Of a stretch of 64,000 nt of DNA, positions 1 through 8,603 are shown one piece after another. Positions within the stretch are counted from its first letter, which is position 1. Each line of letters opens with the position of its first letter. The notes under the pieces were generated by a model. The model had not been told where the DNA came from, searched no databases, and saw only the letters and a list, made by a program, of their open reading frames with translations. The stretch is from Mesorhizobium sp. M7A.F.Ca.US.008.03.1.1 (GTDB taxonomy: Bacteria; Pseudomonadota; Alphaproteobacteria; Rhizobiales; Rhizobiaceae): positions 138,588-202,587 of the forward strand of contig NZ_RZRU01000010.1 in NCBI RefSeq assembly GCF_003997495.1, read 5' to 3'. The position numbers and the translations under genes were made by a program.

Positions 1-561
1 AAGATGGTCGAGGGTATGACGGGACCGCTAGAGGAATGGATGGCGGCTGGACGCTTCAATCTGGCGGTTCTGTACCGCACTGCGGACAGTGTGGGGCGAA
101 TGACTGTGCTAGCGCGCGAAGACCTTTGTCTGGTGGTTCCGTCCGGCGAGCCACCGTTTGAAGATGCGATATCTCTGGCCGACCTGCATGCATTCCCCCT
201 GGCGGTTCCCATGCGCAACAACAATGTCAGGCGTTCGGTGGCTGATGTCGTCGCACAACACGGTTGCGCGATGGACGTCAAGTTTGAAGTGGACTCGCTC
301 TCAACGATCATCAACATGGTCGTAGAGGGAAAAGCGCATTCTATTCTCGCCCCGTCTGCCGTTCAGAAAGAAGCCTCTCAAGGGCTGGTCCGGACGGTCA
401 AGATAGTCGATCCGGTAATTACCCGCTCCGTGGTGCTTGCTGTAAATCCCAAAGATGAGCGTTCTGCGGCCGTTTCTGCGGTCCGCAAGCTCATTCCGAA
501 GGTCGCCAGAGAATTGATTGAGAGCCGGGGCTGGGTAGCATCGGCTCCTGACGCGACCTGA
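1..561 (+). CDS. LysR-family regulator, C-terminal part (cut by window start)
   Basis: The reading frame is already open at base 1, so the gene starts outside the window and its N-terminal winged helix is not seen. The visible 186 residues look like the effector-binding domain of LysR regulators: a GPLEEWMAAGRFNLAVLYR stretch, then LCLVVPSG and a DSLSTIINMVVEGKAHSILA segment followed by ALxVNPKDERS, the usual order of the two Rossmann-like lobes. LysR proteins are ligand-responsive transcription factors that often control adjacent catabolic genes; here the next genes, in the same direction, encode an aldehyde dehydrogenase and a fumarase, which are plausible targets. The ligand cannot be told from sequence. 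Confidence 0.75.
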   Translation, partial: KMVEGMTGPLEEWMAAGRFNLAVLYRTADSVGRMTVLAREDLCLVVPSGEPPFEDAISLADLHAFPLAVPMRNNNVRRSVADVVAQHGCAMDVKFEVDSLSTIINMVVEGKAHSILAPSAVQKEASQGLVRTVKIVDPVITRSVVLAVNPKDERSAAVSAVRKLIPKVARELIESRGWVASAPDAT

Positions 562-754
562 GAACCATCGATCTGTAAACAACGGCATGACTTCCTTCCT
601 GTCGGAACAGATCGATCTGGATTCCAGATGGATTTAGGCACTAATCGATATTTGACCCGCTGCGACCATCGCGATGAAACTGGCTCAAGCGAGCTCAGCG
701 GCTTCGAAAATTGAAACGGCGCTCGCATGGCCAGAATCACAAGTGGAGCCCGCG

Positions 755-2188
755 ATGTCCCACGCCAGGAGCTACGAGCTCTTCATTAATGGCAAATGGC
801 GAGCCGGTGGTAGCCGAGCCACTTTGCCGGTGATCAACCCGGCGACGGAGAAGGTATTTGCCTCAGTGGCCTCGGCTACGGTTCCAGACTTGGATGAAGC
901 TCTTGCTTCGGCAGAACGCAGCCGCAAGGCGTGGTCCTCACGCCCCGCCAAAGAGCGTGGCGAGATCCTCGTCTCTGCCGCCAGCAATCTGGCTGAGAAA
1001 GCTGGCGCCGCAGCCAGGGACCTGTCGTCCGAACAGGGAAAGACGATTGCCGAAGCAACAGGAGAGTACGCGCGCGCAGTCGAAACGCTGGAATGGAATG
1101 GCCGGCATGCCGATGAGTTGTCGACCCCGATTCCGTTGGGTCCGAACAGGATGATCGTCCCGGAGGCCCTCGGTGTCGTCGCTGCCTTTACGCCGTGGAA
1201 CTATCCAGCCGTTCTCATCGCCCGCAAGCTCGCCCCCGCGCTGGCGGCAGGCTGCCCGGTGATCCTCAAAGGGGCCGAAGAGACGCCAAGCGTGGCTGTC
1301 CATGTCGTGGAATCTTTGCGTCAAGCAGGGATACCGGAAGGCGTGGTCAACCTGGTGTTCGGTGTTCCTGTGCATATATCACGGCATCTGCTCAGTTCGC
1401 CAATTGTCAAAGTCTTGACGTTCACGGGGTCGACCGCTGTTGGGAAACAGCTGGCCACACTGGCCGCGAATAATCTGCAGCGCTGCATCCTTGAGCTCGG
1501 TGGACATTCCCCGGTTATTGTGTGCGAAGATGCCGACCTGGCAACGGCGATACCGGCTATTTCGGAATACAAATTCGAGTGCGCGGGCCAGAGTTGTAAT
1601 GCGCCCAGCAGGATTCTTGTCGCCCGATCCCGCTATGAGGAATTCCTGTTCCGGATGACGGAGGCGGTCCGAAAAATCAGGATCGGTCCACCGGATGACC
1701 CTGCAACGCAGATGGGTCCCATGGCAAACGCGCGGCGAATCGAGGCCATGCAACGCCTGACCAAAGATGCGGTAGAGGGCGGCGCCCAAATCGAGACCGG
1801 TGGCATCCCCCTTGACCGACCGGGGTTTTACTGGCCGCCAACCATCCTGACTGGCGTACCGAAGGAAGCGAGAGTGCTTCATGAAGAGCCGTTCGGACCA
1901 ATTCTCACCGTGGCTCCTTTCGATACGATCGAAGAGGCGATCGATGAAGCCAACGCCACGGAGTACGGTCTGGCCGCCTACTTGTTTACTGGCGCGGCCG
2001 ATACGCAACAGAGGCTTGTGGGCGGTCTTTCTGCGGGCGCTGTTAGTGTGAATTACCTGAAAGGGGTTTCCGCTGATGCCCCTTATGGAGGAGTCAAACA
2101 AAGCGGCTATGGATATGAAGGCGGCGAGCAGGGGGTGCGAAGCTTCCAGATTCTGAAAATGGTCAATGGCCTCGGTTCATTTGGATAA
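755..2188 (+). CDS. NAD(P)-dependent aldehyde dehydrogenase (succinate-semialdehyde dehydrogenase-like)
   Basis: Predicted cytoplasmic enzyme of 477 residues oxidising an aldehyde to an acid with NAD(P). The start at 755 is chosen because MSHARSYELFINGKW matches the usual N-terminus of the family and a GTGGAG-like ribosome site precedes it; the frame is open from 674. Visible motifs: FTPWNYP near 145, FTGSTAVGK near 223 (cofactor binding), catalytic Glu in LELGGHSP (about 247) and catalytic Cys in FECAGQSC (about 281). The more usual Asn-x-Gly before the Cys is replaced by Cys-Ala-Gly, a small oddity. Seven bases separate its stop from the first possible GTG start of the fumarase, suggesting one transcript. 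Succinate semialdehyde is a reasonable substrate given a fumarase neighbour, but this is inference. It resembles the y4uC type of rhizobial symbiotic-plasmid dehydrogenases. Confidence 0.85.
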   Translation: MSHARSYELFINGKWRAGGSRATLPVINPATEKVFASVASATVPDLDEALASAERSRKAWSSRPAKERGEILVSAASNLAEKAGAAARDLSSEQGKTIAEATGEYARAVETLEWNGRHADELSTPIPLGPNRMIVPEALGVVAAFTPWNYPAVLIARKLAPALAAGCPVILKGAEETPSVAVHVVESLRQAGIPEGVVNLVFGVPVHISRHLLSSPIVKVLTFTGSTAVGKQLATLAANNLQRCILELGGHSPVIVCEDADLATAIPAISEYKFECAGQSCNAPSRILVARSRYEEFLFRMTEAVRKIRIGPPDDPATQMGPMANARRIEAMQRLTKDAVEGGAQIETGGIPLDRPGFYWPPTILTGVPKEARVLHEEPFGPILTVAPFDTIEEAIDEANATEYGLAAYLFTGAADTQQRLVGGLSAGAVSVNYLKGVSADAPYGGVKQSGYGYEGGEQGVRSFQILKMVNGLGSFG

Positions 2189-2215
2189 AATCCGGTGGGA
2201 AACAGAACACGGACC

Positions 2216-3739
2216 ATGGCCGGTAGCGACATCACAAGGAGCGTCGCCGACGCCCTTCAGTACATCTCGTACTATCATCCTCCAGATTATATCCGGTCTC
2301 TTTCTCACGCATACACGCGAGAACAGAGCCCGTCGGCGAAGAATGCCATAGGTCAGATTCTGCTGAACTCCCGCATGGCGGCCTTTGGGCGGCGCCCGAT
2401 TTGTCAGGACACCGGACTTGTGGTTGTCTTCGCAAAGGTCGGCATGGATGCCCGCATTAAGTCAACAGCCAGTTTCGCGGATCTTGTGAATGAGGGCGTA
2501 CGTCAAGCCTATCTCGATCCGGACAATCCCCTTCGGGCATCGATCGTTGCGGATCCCCTCGCTAGACGGGTCAACACCCGCGACAACACACCGGCAGTTG
2601 TCCATGTCGACCTGGTGCAAGGTAACCAGATTGAGATCACCATCGCCGCGAAAGGCGGCGGGTCGGAGAACAAGGCACGTTTTACCACCCTCAATCCCAC
2701 CGCCTCCGTTTCCGACTGGGTGGTCAATACCGTTTCGACCCTTGGCAGCGGGTGGTGTCCACCTGGACTGATCTCTGTCGGCATCGGTGGTAGCGCTGAA
2801 AAGGCGATGCTGCTGGCCAAGGAGGCCATGAACGAGCCCATAGATATGGCGGAACTGATCGCAAGGGGGGCGTCAAGCGCAGAAGAGGGGCTGCGGATTG
2901 AGCTTTATGAGCGGATCAACGCGCTTGGTATCGGCGCCCAAGGCCTTGGTGGTCTGACGACAGTCGTTGACGTCAAGGTTGCGACCTATCCTACTCATGC
3001 AGCGTCCAAGCCTGTGGCGCTCATCCCGCAATGCGCCGCCAACCGGCACCTGAAGTTTACTTTGGACGGCTCTGGACCCATCAGCCTCCAGCCGCCCGAT
3101 TTGCGCGAATGGCCCGACATCGGAGCCGACGAATTGAACCCAGCCGGCGTCCGGCGGGTCAATTTAGATACGCTTACGAAGGAAGAGACGGCATCGTGGC
3201 GCTGCGGTGAAACGCTCCTGCTTTCTGGAAAGATGCTGACGGGCCGTGACGCTGCCCACAAACGAATGGTCGAACTGATTGATGCCGGCAAGCCGCTCCC
3301 AGTCGATCTGAGGGGCCGCGTGATCTACTACGTCGGTCCCGTCCGGGCAGTGAGGAATGAAGTCGTTGGACCCGCCGGTCCAACAACCTCCAGCCGCTTG
3401 GACGATTTTACGGACAAGGTGCTCGCCGAAACCGGCCTTTTCGCGATGGTGGGCAAAGCGGAGAGGGGACCGGCGGCCATCGCGTCGATTGTAAGACACA
3501 GAACGCCATACCTTGCTGCAGTGGGTGGCGCTGCGTACCTGATTTCAAAGTCGATTAAGGCGGCGCGGATTGTCGCCTTTGAAGACCTGGGCATGGAAGC
3601 CATCTATGAATTCGATGTGCAGGACATGCCCGTCGTCATGGCTGTCGATGTTGAGGGAAACTCCATTCACAATTCCGGGCCTCTTGAGTGGCGTAAGCGT
3701 ATGGCAGCCGACAGCATCGCACGCAACATCGGTGTTTGA
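2216..3739 (+). CDS. Class I (iron-sulfur) fumarate hydratase, fused alpha/beta type
   Basis: About 507 residues, close to the FumA/FumB type in which both halves of the class I fumarase sit on one chain. N-terminal half: RPICQDTGLVVVFAKVG (Cys ligand for the 4Fe-4S cluster), AKGGGSENKAR and GIGGSAEKAMLLAKEAM; C-terminal half: LLLSGKMLTGRDAAHKRM and GPTTSSRLDDFT, typical of the beta domain. The reaction is reversible hydration of fumarate to malate in the cytoplasm. ATG at 2216 is preferred over the upstream GTG at 2195, because MAGSDITRSV is a more natural N-terminus; this choice is uncertain. It follows the aldehyde dehydrogenase and may complete a route from succinate semialdehyde through succinate to malate; no succinate dehydrogenase is present here. 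Confidence 0.9.
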   Translation: MAGSDITRSVADALQYISYYHPPDYIRSLSHAYTREQSPSAKNAIGQILLNSRMAAFGRRPICQDTGLVVVFAKVGMDARIKSTASFADLVNEGVRQAYLDPDNPLRASIVADPLARRVNTRDNTPAVVHVDLVQGNQIEITIAAKGGGSENKARFTTLNPTASVSDWVVNTVSTLGSGWCPPGLISVGIGGSAEKAMLLAKEAMNEPIDMAELIARGASSAEEGLRIELYERINALGIGAQGLGGLTTVVDVKVATYPTHAASKPVALIPQCAANRHLKFTLDGSGPISLQPPDLREWPDIGADELNPAGVRRVNLDTLTKEETASWRCGETLLLSGKMLTGRDAAHKRMVELIDAGKPLPVDLRGRVIYYVGPVRAVRNEVVGPAGPTTSSRLDDFTDKVLAETGLFAMVGKAERGPAAIASIVRHRTPYLAAVGGAAYLISKSIKAARIVAFEDLGMEAIYEFDVQDMPVVMAVDVEGNSIHNSGPLEWRKRMAADSIARNIGV

Positions 3740-4232
3740 GTCTTTCCGGTTGGGCGATTTCGGCCAGACCCGAGCGCCAAATTATCGGGCAAGCCATAAG
3801 ACGAGCGGCATTTGCGGTGCCCTGCGCCTCGGCGAGCCGGCCAAGCAAGGCCTTCAATTCACCCTAATAGTTGAATGTGCGAGTGAATACTGCATTGAGT
3901 ATGCCGTCCATGCGATCGAGGGTCGAATGCAGTCGCGCGTCTATCAAGTACGGCAGCGAGATTCAAGAAAATCGGTTATCTATTTATCATGGTCTCCGCC
4001 GCCGCCGACTATTCTCTCCAGCTGCACCATTGCCCCGTTGGGCGTTGGGGCGATAGCCAAATTACTTCTGCAGCTTTTCTCAGCGGATCGCTCACCCTCA
4101 GCTGATTTTCGTACCCCATTCTGGCACATCTCGGGCCTGGAACGGATGCCTTCCACTGCTACATTCGCTCGTTTCAATTGATGATAGAATTGATCGGCAC
4201 ACAACGCGATGTCATCGCTGAGAGCATAGGTT
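3740..4232. other. Intergenic stretch without recognisable gene
   Basis: Short frames exist on both strands but none has a convincing start or family resemblance. It probably contains the promoter of the Lrp-type regulator at its right end. I see no repeat or RNA gene in it. Confidence 0.4.
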
Positions 4233-4730
4233 ATGAAGTCGAAACCCGATCCCGTGCAACTCGACAGTTGGGACCTGCGGATCCTCTCCGAAATTCAGGC
4301 AGACGGTCGGATTTCAAAAAGTGAGCTTGCAAAACGAGTTCATCTTTCGGCGTCCGCCTGTTCGGAGCGGCTCCGAGCACTCAAGGCCGCGGGGATTATT
4401 GAGGGATTTTATGCGCGGCTGAGTCCTGCCCTCATCGGCGGCATGATCTTTGTGATGGTGGAGGTCGTGCTGGATCGTCATCGTCTTGAGGACCAACGAC
4501 ACTTCGAAACTGCTATCCAAGACATTCCGGAAATCCTGGACTGCTGGGCAATTGGGGGGCGCGTGGATTATCTGATGCGGGTCGCATCTCGTTCTATGGC
4601 CGCCTATCAGGATTTCATGGAGGGACTGCTGCAGGCAGGCTTGGGGATTGATCAATACTATAGCCTTGTCGTCACGAAACCAGTGAAGTCCAATTCACCG
4701 ATACCTTTGTCCGCCCTGAGGCAACGGTAA
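4233..4730 (+). CDS. Lrp/AsnC-family transcriptional regulator
   Basis: 165 residues, the normal family length. The N-terminus LDSWDLRILSEIQADGRISKSELAKRV followed by SASACSERLRALKAAGIIEGF is the classical Lrp winged helix-turn-helix (residues about 10-60). The remainder, with a DCWAIGGRVDYLMRV segment, is the RAM/ACT-like effector domain that binds amino acids and builds octamers. Such proteins tune amino-acid uptake or metabolism genes. The neighbours are a fumarase upstream and relic DNA downstream, so its target is not evident; the aminotransferase 4 kb downstream is one candidate. The ATG at 4233 has only a weak AGG upstream. Confidence 0.9.
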   Translation: MKSKPDPVQLDSWDLRILSEIQADGRISKSELAKRVHLSASACSERLRALKAAGIIEGFYARLSPALIGGMIFVMVEVVLDRHRLEDQRHFETAIQDIPEILDCWAIGGRVDYLMRVASRSMAAYQDFMEGLLQAGLGIDQYYSLVVTKPVKSNSPIPLSALRQR

Positions 4731-4794
4731 CCCAAAAGCTAAGTTTCAACGGCGTTTGGCACGGATCCCGTAGATTCGTCGGCAAAAGGCACCC

Positions 4795-5075
4795 ATTCCG
4801 ACGAAACTCAAGGGACATTTGCGGTATACTAATTGCTGGAAAAAGGTGGCCGAGCGCTATCCGCCAGTTGATCGCGAGCAAGGACGATGCGCTTGAGCAA
4901 TCTGGAACCGATCTATTCCAGGAGAGGATCGAAGCAGCCATCGGACGCACTTGCCCAGCACGGTTACGGCGAGAAGCCAAACCGGATCGTGCCTGGTTGA
5001 GGAGGCGTCCATATCTAAGATGCGAAGTGCCGAAAAATGCCTCTACCGCTACTTCAAGGGGGGAACTTTCGCCCT
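4795..5075 (+). pseudogene. Decayed 5' copy of the class III aminotransferase gene, with its leader
   Basis: The DNA follows positions 8510-8790 block by block: the leader GAAACTCAAGGGAC, the element GGTATACTAATTGC, then the sequences encoding the first ~60 residues of the aminotransferase, but with many substitutions and frame breaks. It is a relic of a former tandem copy. With the intact copy it brackets the TIR operon. From 5076 to 5527 I see no gene or further match. Confidence 0.6.
4822..4837 (+). promoter_or_regulatory. Relic copy of a GG-N10-GC (-24/-12-like) element
   Basis: CGGTATACTAATTGCT has the GG/GC spacing of sigma-54 promoters and matches the element at 8536-8551, but its -24 half is a poor match to TGGCAC and no TGT-N10-ACA site precedes it. 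Confidence 0.25.
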
Positions 5076-5527
5076 GGATTGGCGATCAGTGGCGATTGAG
5101 CTTAGTCGCGGTCAGCGCATCCGTGTAGGGGGCGAAATCTACAGCGAGGGTTTGGCAAGCCGACGGGTAGCGGGAGTGCAAGCTGGCCCGCTCGGCCTTG
5201 GCGACCAACCCGGCCCTCGACGCCTGCGGACATTCGGAGATCGCGTTTTTACGTCCTAAGTTCGTTGCTGTTCGAGATTAGGAGATCGTCTGTCCTGTTT
5301 GACATTGCTGGTCTCCGCAGCCTTCTAAGCGAGGAGCATGGCTGTGCCGGGATCGCGTAGGTGGGTGACAAGGCCGGTCACTCCTGCCACCCGACGTGGT
5401 CTTTGAGAAGGTGGAGGTTGCGCTACCGGCTGGAGAGCATGGTGCCAGTTTTCACAAGACAAGGGTCGCTTAATCGAATGGGCGTCAAGTTCATAGATTG
5501 CGAACAGATCATGGGGGGATTTGAATA

Positions 5528-6115
5528 GTGCTACTGACCGAGGCAGAGCTGAAAAGAGTTGCGAATGCCAGTCGAGGACATAGAGCCGCATCGATCGTTC
5601 TAAAGGAAGAGACGGCCGCAGCTACAGCCAGATCGTCATTCGACGTTTTTCTGTCACATTCTTTCAAGGACGCAGAGATCGTTCTCGGTGTGAAGCGAAT
5701 TTTCGAGGAGCTTGGGTTCACTGCTTACGTAGATTGGGTCGAAGATTCACAACTGGACCGCACAAAAGTCTCCTCGGCCACCGCCGAGTTGCTGCGGACC
5801 CGTATGAGGCAGTCAAAGACGCTAATCTATGTGCATTCAAACAATTCTCCAGGATCCAGATGGATGCCTTGGGAGCTTGGCTTTTTCGATGGGTTTCGGA
5901 CCGCGGTAGCGGTTCTGCCCGTGGCAAAAAATTCTTCGGAAACATTCTCCGGGCAAGAATTTTTGGGCCTATACCCTTACATTGATGGGACAGGACCTGC
6001 ATTCCTGTTTATGAACAGAGGGACCGCGCCTCGCTCAAGAATAGGCTCTGTAAGCTCGACTGCTAACCTCACGTTTGCCAAATCCTGGCTTAAAGAATTT
6101 ACCGCCACAAAATAG
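5528..6115 (+). CDS. TIR-domain protein, first gene of putative defence operon
   Basis: 195 residues. After a short N-terminal extension the TIR fold starts with FDVFLSHSFKDAE (residues 38-50). The candidate catalytic glutamate lies in SRWMPWELGFFDG (Glu116), the position used by NAD-consuming bacterial TIR enzymes. The start is a GTG at 5528 with a run of six G about 10 bases upstream; no ATG start fits as well. Bacterial TIR proteins sense infection and either deplete NAD or make cyclic ADP-ribose signals. It is followed after 17 bases by a SLATT-like membrane protein and then a second TIR-like gene, so the three are probably one operon. No ThsA-type SIR2-SLOG or Macro effector is present. 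The function as anti-phage defence is inference. Confidence 0.75.
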   Translation: MLLTEAELKRVANASRGHRAASIVLKEETAAATARSSFDVFLSHSFKDAEIVLGVKRIFEELGFTAYVDWVEDSQLDRTKVSSATAELLRTRMRQSKTLIYVHSNNSPGSRWMPWELGFFDGFRTAVAVLPVAKNSSETFSGQEFLGLYPYIDGTGPAFLFMNRGTAPRSRIGSVSSTANLTFAKSWLKEFTATK

Positions 6116-6132
6116 ACTGGTGTGCTTCAAAA

Positions 6133-6993
6133 ATGAAATATCCTGGACTCTATAATAGCGCCGACGTGGCATCCAACGAGCAGCAGGCGACGTTTCTGCG
6201 CCTGATCCGGGCAGAGTACGTTCTTCTTTTTTTAGCGTCGGTGCTCTCTTTGGACTTGTCGCCATCAAAAGCCTATTTCGGTGTCTATGCTGCGGTATTT
6301 CTTTGCTCAATGGGAGTCCTCATTTTCCGGTCGGTCACAAAGCCCGAGCAGGTCTGGTATCAGGCTCGAGCTCTGGCAGAGTCGGTGAAGACATTGACTT
6401 GGCGCTTCGCGATGCGAGCACAGCCGTTCGATGACGCGCGCGCCGCTGACGCCAGAGCTGATTTTCGAAAGCTCATGGAAGGTATCCTTGATAGCAATCG
6501 TCACCTTGGTAGCGCGTTGAGCGGCACCGATTCAGCATCCCCCCAAACAACCGACCAGATGATGTCGATAAGGGACTCCCCGCTAAAAGAAAGAAAAGAC
6601 CTATATCTGCAGAGACGAATCTGCGACCAACGGAAGTGGTACGAGAAGAAGGCGCGCTCGAACAAGAGGTCCGCGAAAGTCTGGATGGGCCTTGGTATTT
6701 TTGCATACGCTCTGGGATTCTCGTTCATCGTAGTACGCATCGCTGACCCCGCGATGCCAGGCTGGCCGACCGAGCCGCTAATTGTCATCGCCGCCTCCCT
6801 TATTGGGTGGACCCAGATCAAGAAATTTAACGAATTGGCATCGGCTTACACGTTGACAGCTCACGAGATCGGCTTGACTGCCGACCTTATTACGGACGCC
6901 AACTCGGATGAGGCATTCTCCGCCGCGGTGAACGAAGCCGAACTGGCTTTCTCACGGGAGCACACCCAGTGGGTTGCTCGTCAAAACAACTAA
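6133..6993 (+). CDS. SLATT/DUF4231-like membrane protein, putative effector of the TIR operon
   Basis: 286 residues with two hydrophobic pairs: about 27-72 (YVLLFLASVLSL and YFGVYAAVFLCSMGVLIF) and about 187-233 (VWMGLGIFAYALGFSFIVV and PLIVIAASLIGWTQI), separated by a polar helical region containing RRICDQRKWYEKKARSNKRSAK. The C-terminal layout, an Arg/Lys-rich helix, two transmembrane helices and a helical tail, matches SLATT (SMODS/SLOG-associated 2TM) domains as I know them. These are thought to disrupt membranes when a partner makes a nucleotide signal. Position between two TIR genes (17 bp after the first, 9 bp before the second) supports a role as effector. The ribosome site is weak, which suggests translational dependence on the gene before it. 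Exact family needs a profile search. Confidence 0.65.
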   Translation: MKYPGLYNSADVASNEQQATFLRLIRAEYVLLFLASVLSLDLSPSKAYFGVYAAVFLCSMGVLIFRSVTKPEQVWYQARALAESVKTLTWRFAMRAQPFDDARAADARADFRKLMEGILDSNRHLGSALSGTDSASPQTTDQMMSIRDSPLKERKDLYLQRRICDQRKWYEKKARSNKRSAKVWMGLGIFAYALGFSFIVVRIADPAMPGWPTEPLIVIAASLIGWTQIKKFNELASAYTLTAHEIGLTADLITDANSDEAFSAAVNEAELAFSREHTQWVARQNN

Positions 6994-7002
6994 GAGACAA
7001 CA

Positions 7003-7509
7003 ATGGCATACAGCGATCCGACCTATGTAATATTTGACGGCGATGAAGACGCTTGGGCATACCGCTTTATGAAAGGGTGGAACGCCAGCGAGAATGTGAG
7101 TTTTGAATTCGCGAACGCTCACGATCTGGACAATATGACGAGCCGAGCACAGGACGAAGATTATGTTAAACGCAATCTTCGCAACAGAATGAATGGATCG
7201 AGCCAGGTACTTGTCCTGATCGGTGAGAAGACGAAAAACCTTTTTCGCTTCGTGCGCTGGGAAATGGAATTGGCTCTTGATCTAGGTCTGCCGATAATCG
7301 CAGCAAACCTTAACGGCTCGCGGCAACAAGATGTGAGCTGTCCGCCTATCATCAGGGACAAATGTGTTGTGCACGTGCCGTTCAAGATGAAGGCCATCAA
7401 GCACGCGCTAGCCAATTGGCCGAGCGAATTTCATCGGCTTTCAAACGCTCAGCGTGGCGATGGCGCCAGGAGCTATGGCGAAAGCACCTATCGCGATCTC
7501 GGCTTATAA
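7003..7509 (+). CDS. ThsB-like TIR (DUF1863-type) protein
   Basis: 168 residues, the length of the DUF1863/ThsB TIR family. Recognisable signatures: YVIFDGDEDAWAYRFMKGW at the N-terminus, FEFANAHDLDN, VLVLIGEKTKNLFRFVRWEMELAL (with Glu87 at the putative catalytic position) and GLPIIAANLNG. In Thoeris systems such proteins recognise phage components and synthesise cyclic ADP-ribose isomers. It ends the three-gene operon; beyond its stop the DNA is decayed mobile-element sequence. Two TIR enzymes with a SLATT protein in one operon is not a standard Thoeris arrangement that I recognise. Confidence 0.75.
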   Translation: MAYSDPTYVIFDGDEDAWAYRFMKGWNASENVSFEFANAHDLDNMTSRAQDEDYVKRNLRNRMNGSSQVLVLIGEKTKNLFRFVRWEMELALDLGLPIIAANLNGSRQQDVSCPPIIRDKCVVHVPFKMKAIKHALANWPSEFHRLSNAQRGDGARSYGESTYRDLGL

Positions 7510-8330
7510 TCGCCACCTAAAAGCACTTAGCCGCCCAAACATCCTCGCCATCCGCTGGCGGCGACTAGCCTTAGCAACGTCCGCCAGCGTGTTCCGAGCT
7601 TGCCGAGCGATGATAAGAAGAGCACGACGTCCGATTTGCTGAGTTTGGCTGAAAGCTGCAGGTCATGTGCAACCTATTAGAGGAGCCCCGCTCGAAGCGT
7701 CGGATCGTCAGACAAGATCATGTCGCGCGAGGGCGCTGGTTTCGCGAGGAAAAGGAGCGGCTGTTCGATGTTTGAGGCTTGATCCAGCGTTTCGAGACTG
7801 CACGAGCGGCCAGCATTGATGGAGGCAGCTTTTCAGGCCGCGCAATTCTGTCGGCTCGCCCCCTCCTGCGAGCCGCAGCTCGGCTCGCCCTGCGCAGCAA
7901 CCACGAATTTGCGATCGCAAGAAAGGCAACACGCTGACGATAGAACTTGGCGGCGCTGGTCGGCTGCGAATCAAGATGTCAATGGCAAGGAGCTCTCGCC
8001 GCGCGTCTTTGCCGGGCCGAACCTTCTGGCTATGCTCCTTCGAGAAGTCTGCCGAGCACCAGCCGCCGCACCGCCAAAGCTATCAATATGCGCGAGGGCA
8101 CGACCTCAGCCTCTCAGCGCTGGCCAACCAGGTTGGAGCCTGTGCCGCGGCACGGAACCCGCTGCCTGCTGATCGAGGCGAATGTGCTTTGCCCCTGATC
8201 ACCTCATTACCACCCTTGGGAAGGGCAAGACCGATCCGGACCGTCAGAATGTAAGGGATGACCGGCAGTTCGGCGGAACATGGCCGCCGGCGCTCTATCG
8301 TGCCTCGCGCGGCCGGCGGGAACAGCGTCC
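7510..8330. other. Relic DNA without intact gene
   Basis: Several overlapping frames of about 60-120 codons occur on both strands, rich in Arg, Ser and Ala, as typical of non-coding high-GC DNA. None has a start, ribosome site or family signature I can defend. Confidence 0.4.
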
Positions 8331-8430
8331 CGAGCGCTATTCATCCGTCAATATCGCCCGCTAATCGGGCACTATGCTGGGCGCATGCGCGTCGTAAGCT
8401 GTTCGTGTTTGCAGGACGCGCCCCCGACCC
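8330..8430 (+). mobile_element. Small IS66-family TnpC fragment
   Basis: The frame encodes LCWAHARRKLFVFA, a close match to the conserved GCWAHARRKFF segment of IS66 TnpC transposases. Nothing else of the element can be aligned by eye, so it is a short relic. Confidence 0.35.
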
Positions 8431-8535
8431 TCGGCTAAGGCGAAGGTGACGCCTTAGTTTTCACGGCAATTCGGGCCGATCCCGCGAATTTCACGGCGAA
8501 TAACCTGCATTCCCGAGAAACTCAAGGGACGTTTC

Positions 8536-8551
8536 CGGTATGCTATTTGCT
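8536..8551 (+). promoter_or_regulatory. Weak candidate -24/-12 element before the aminotransferase gene
   Basis: CGGTATGCTATTTGCT has GG and GC ten bases apart and a good -12 half (TTTGCT), but the -24 half departs from TGGCAC. A related copy stands at 4822-4837. No NifA site (TGT-N10-ACA) is visible within 300 bases upstream. Confidence 0.3.
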
Positions 8552-8603
8552 AAACAGGTGGCTGGCCGAGTGCCCTCCGCCAATTTATCGCGAGGAGAGG
8601 GAC

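Noticed and set aside
4756..4772. TGGCACG near 4756 as a sigma-54 promoter of the relic
   Set aside because: The -12 half is CCGTA rather than TTGC, and GG/GC spacing is wrong.
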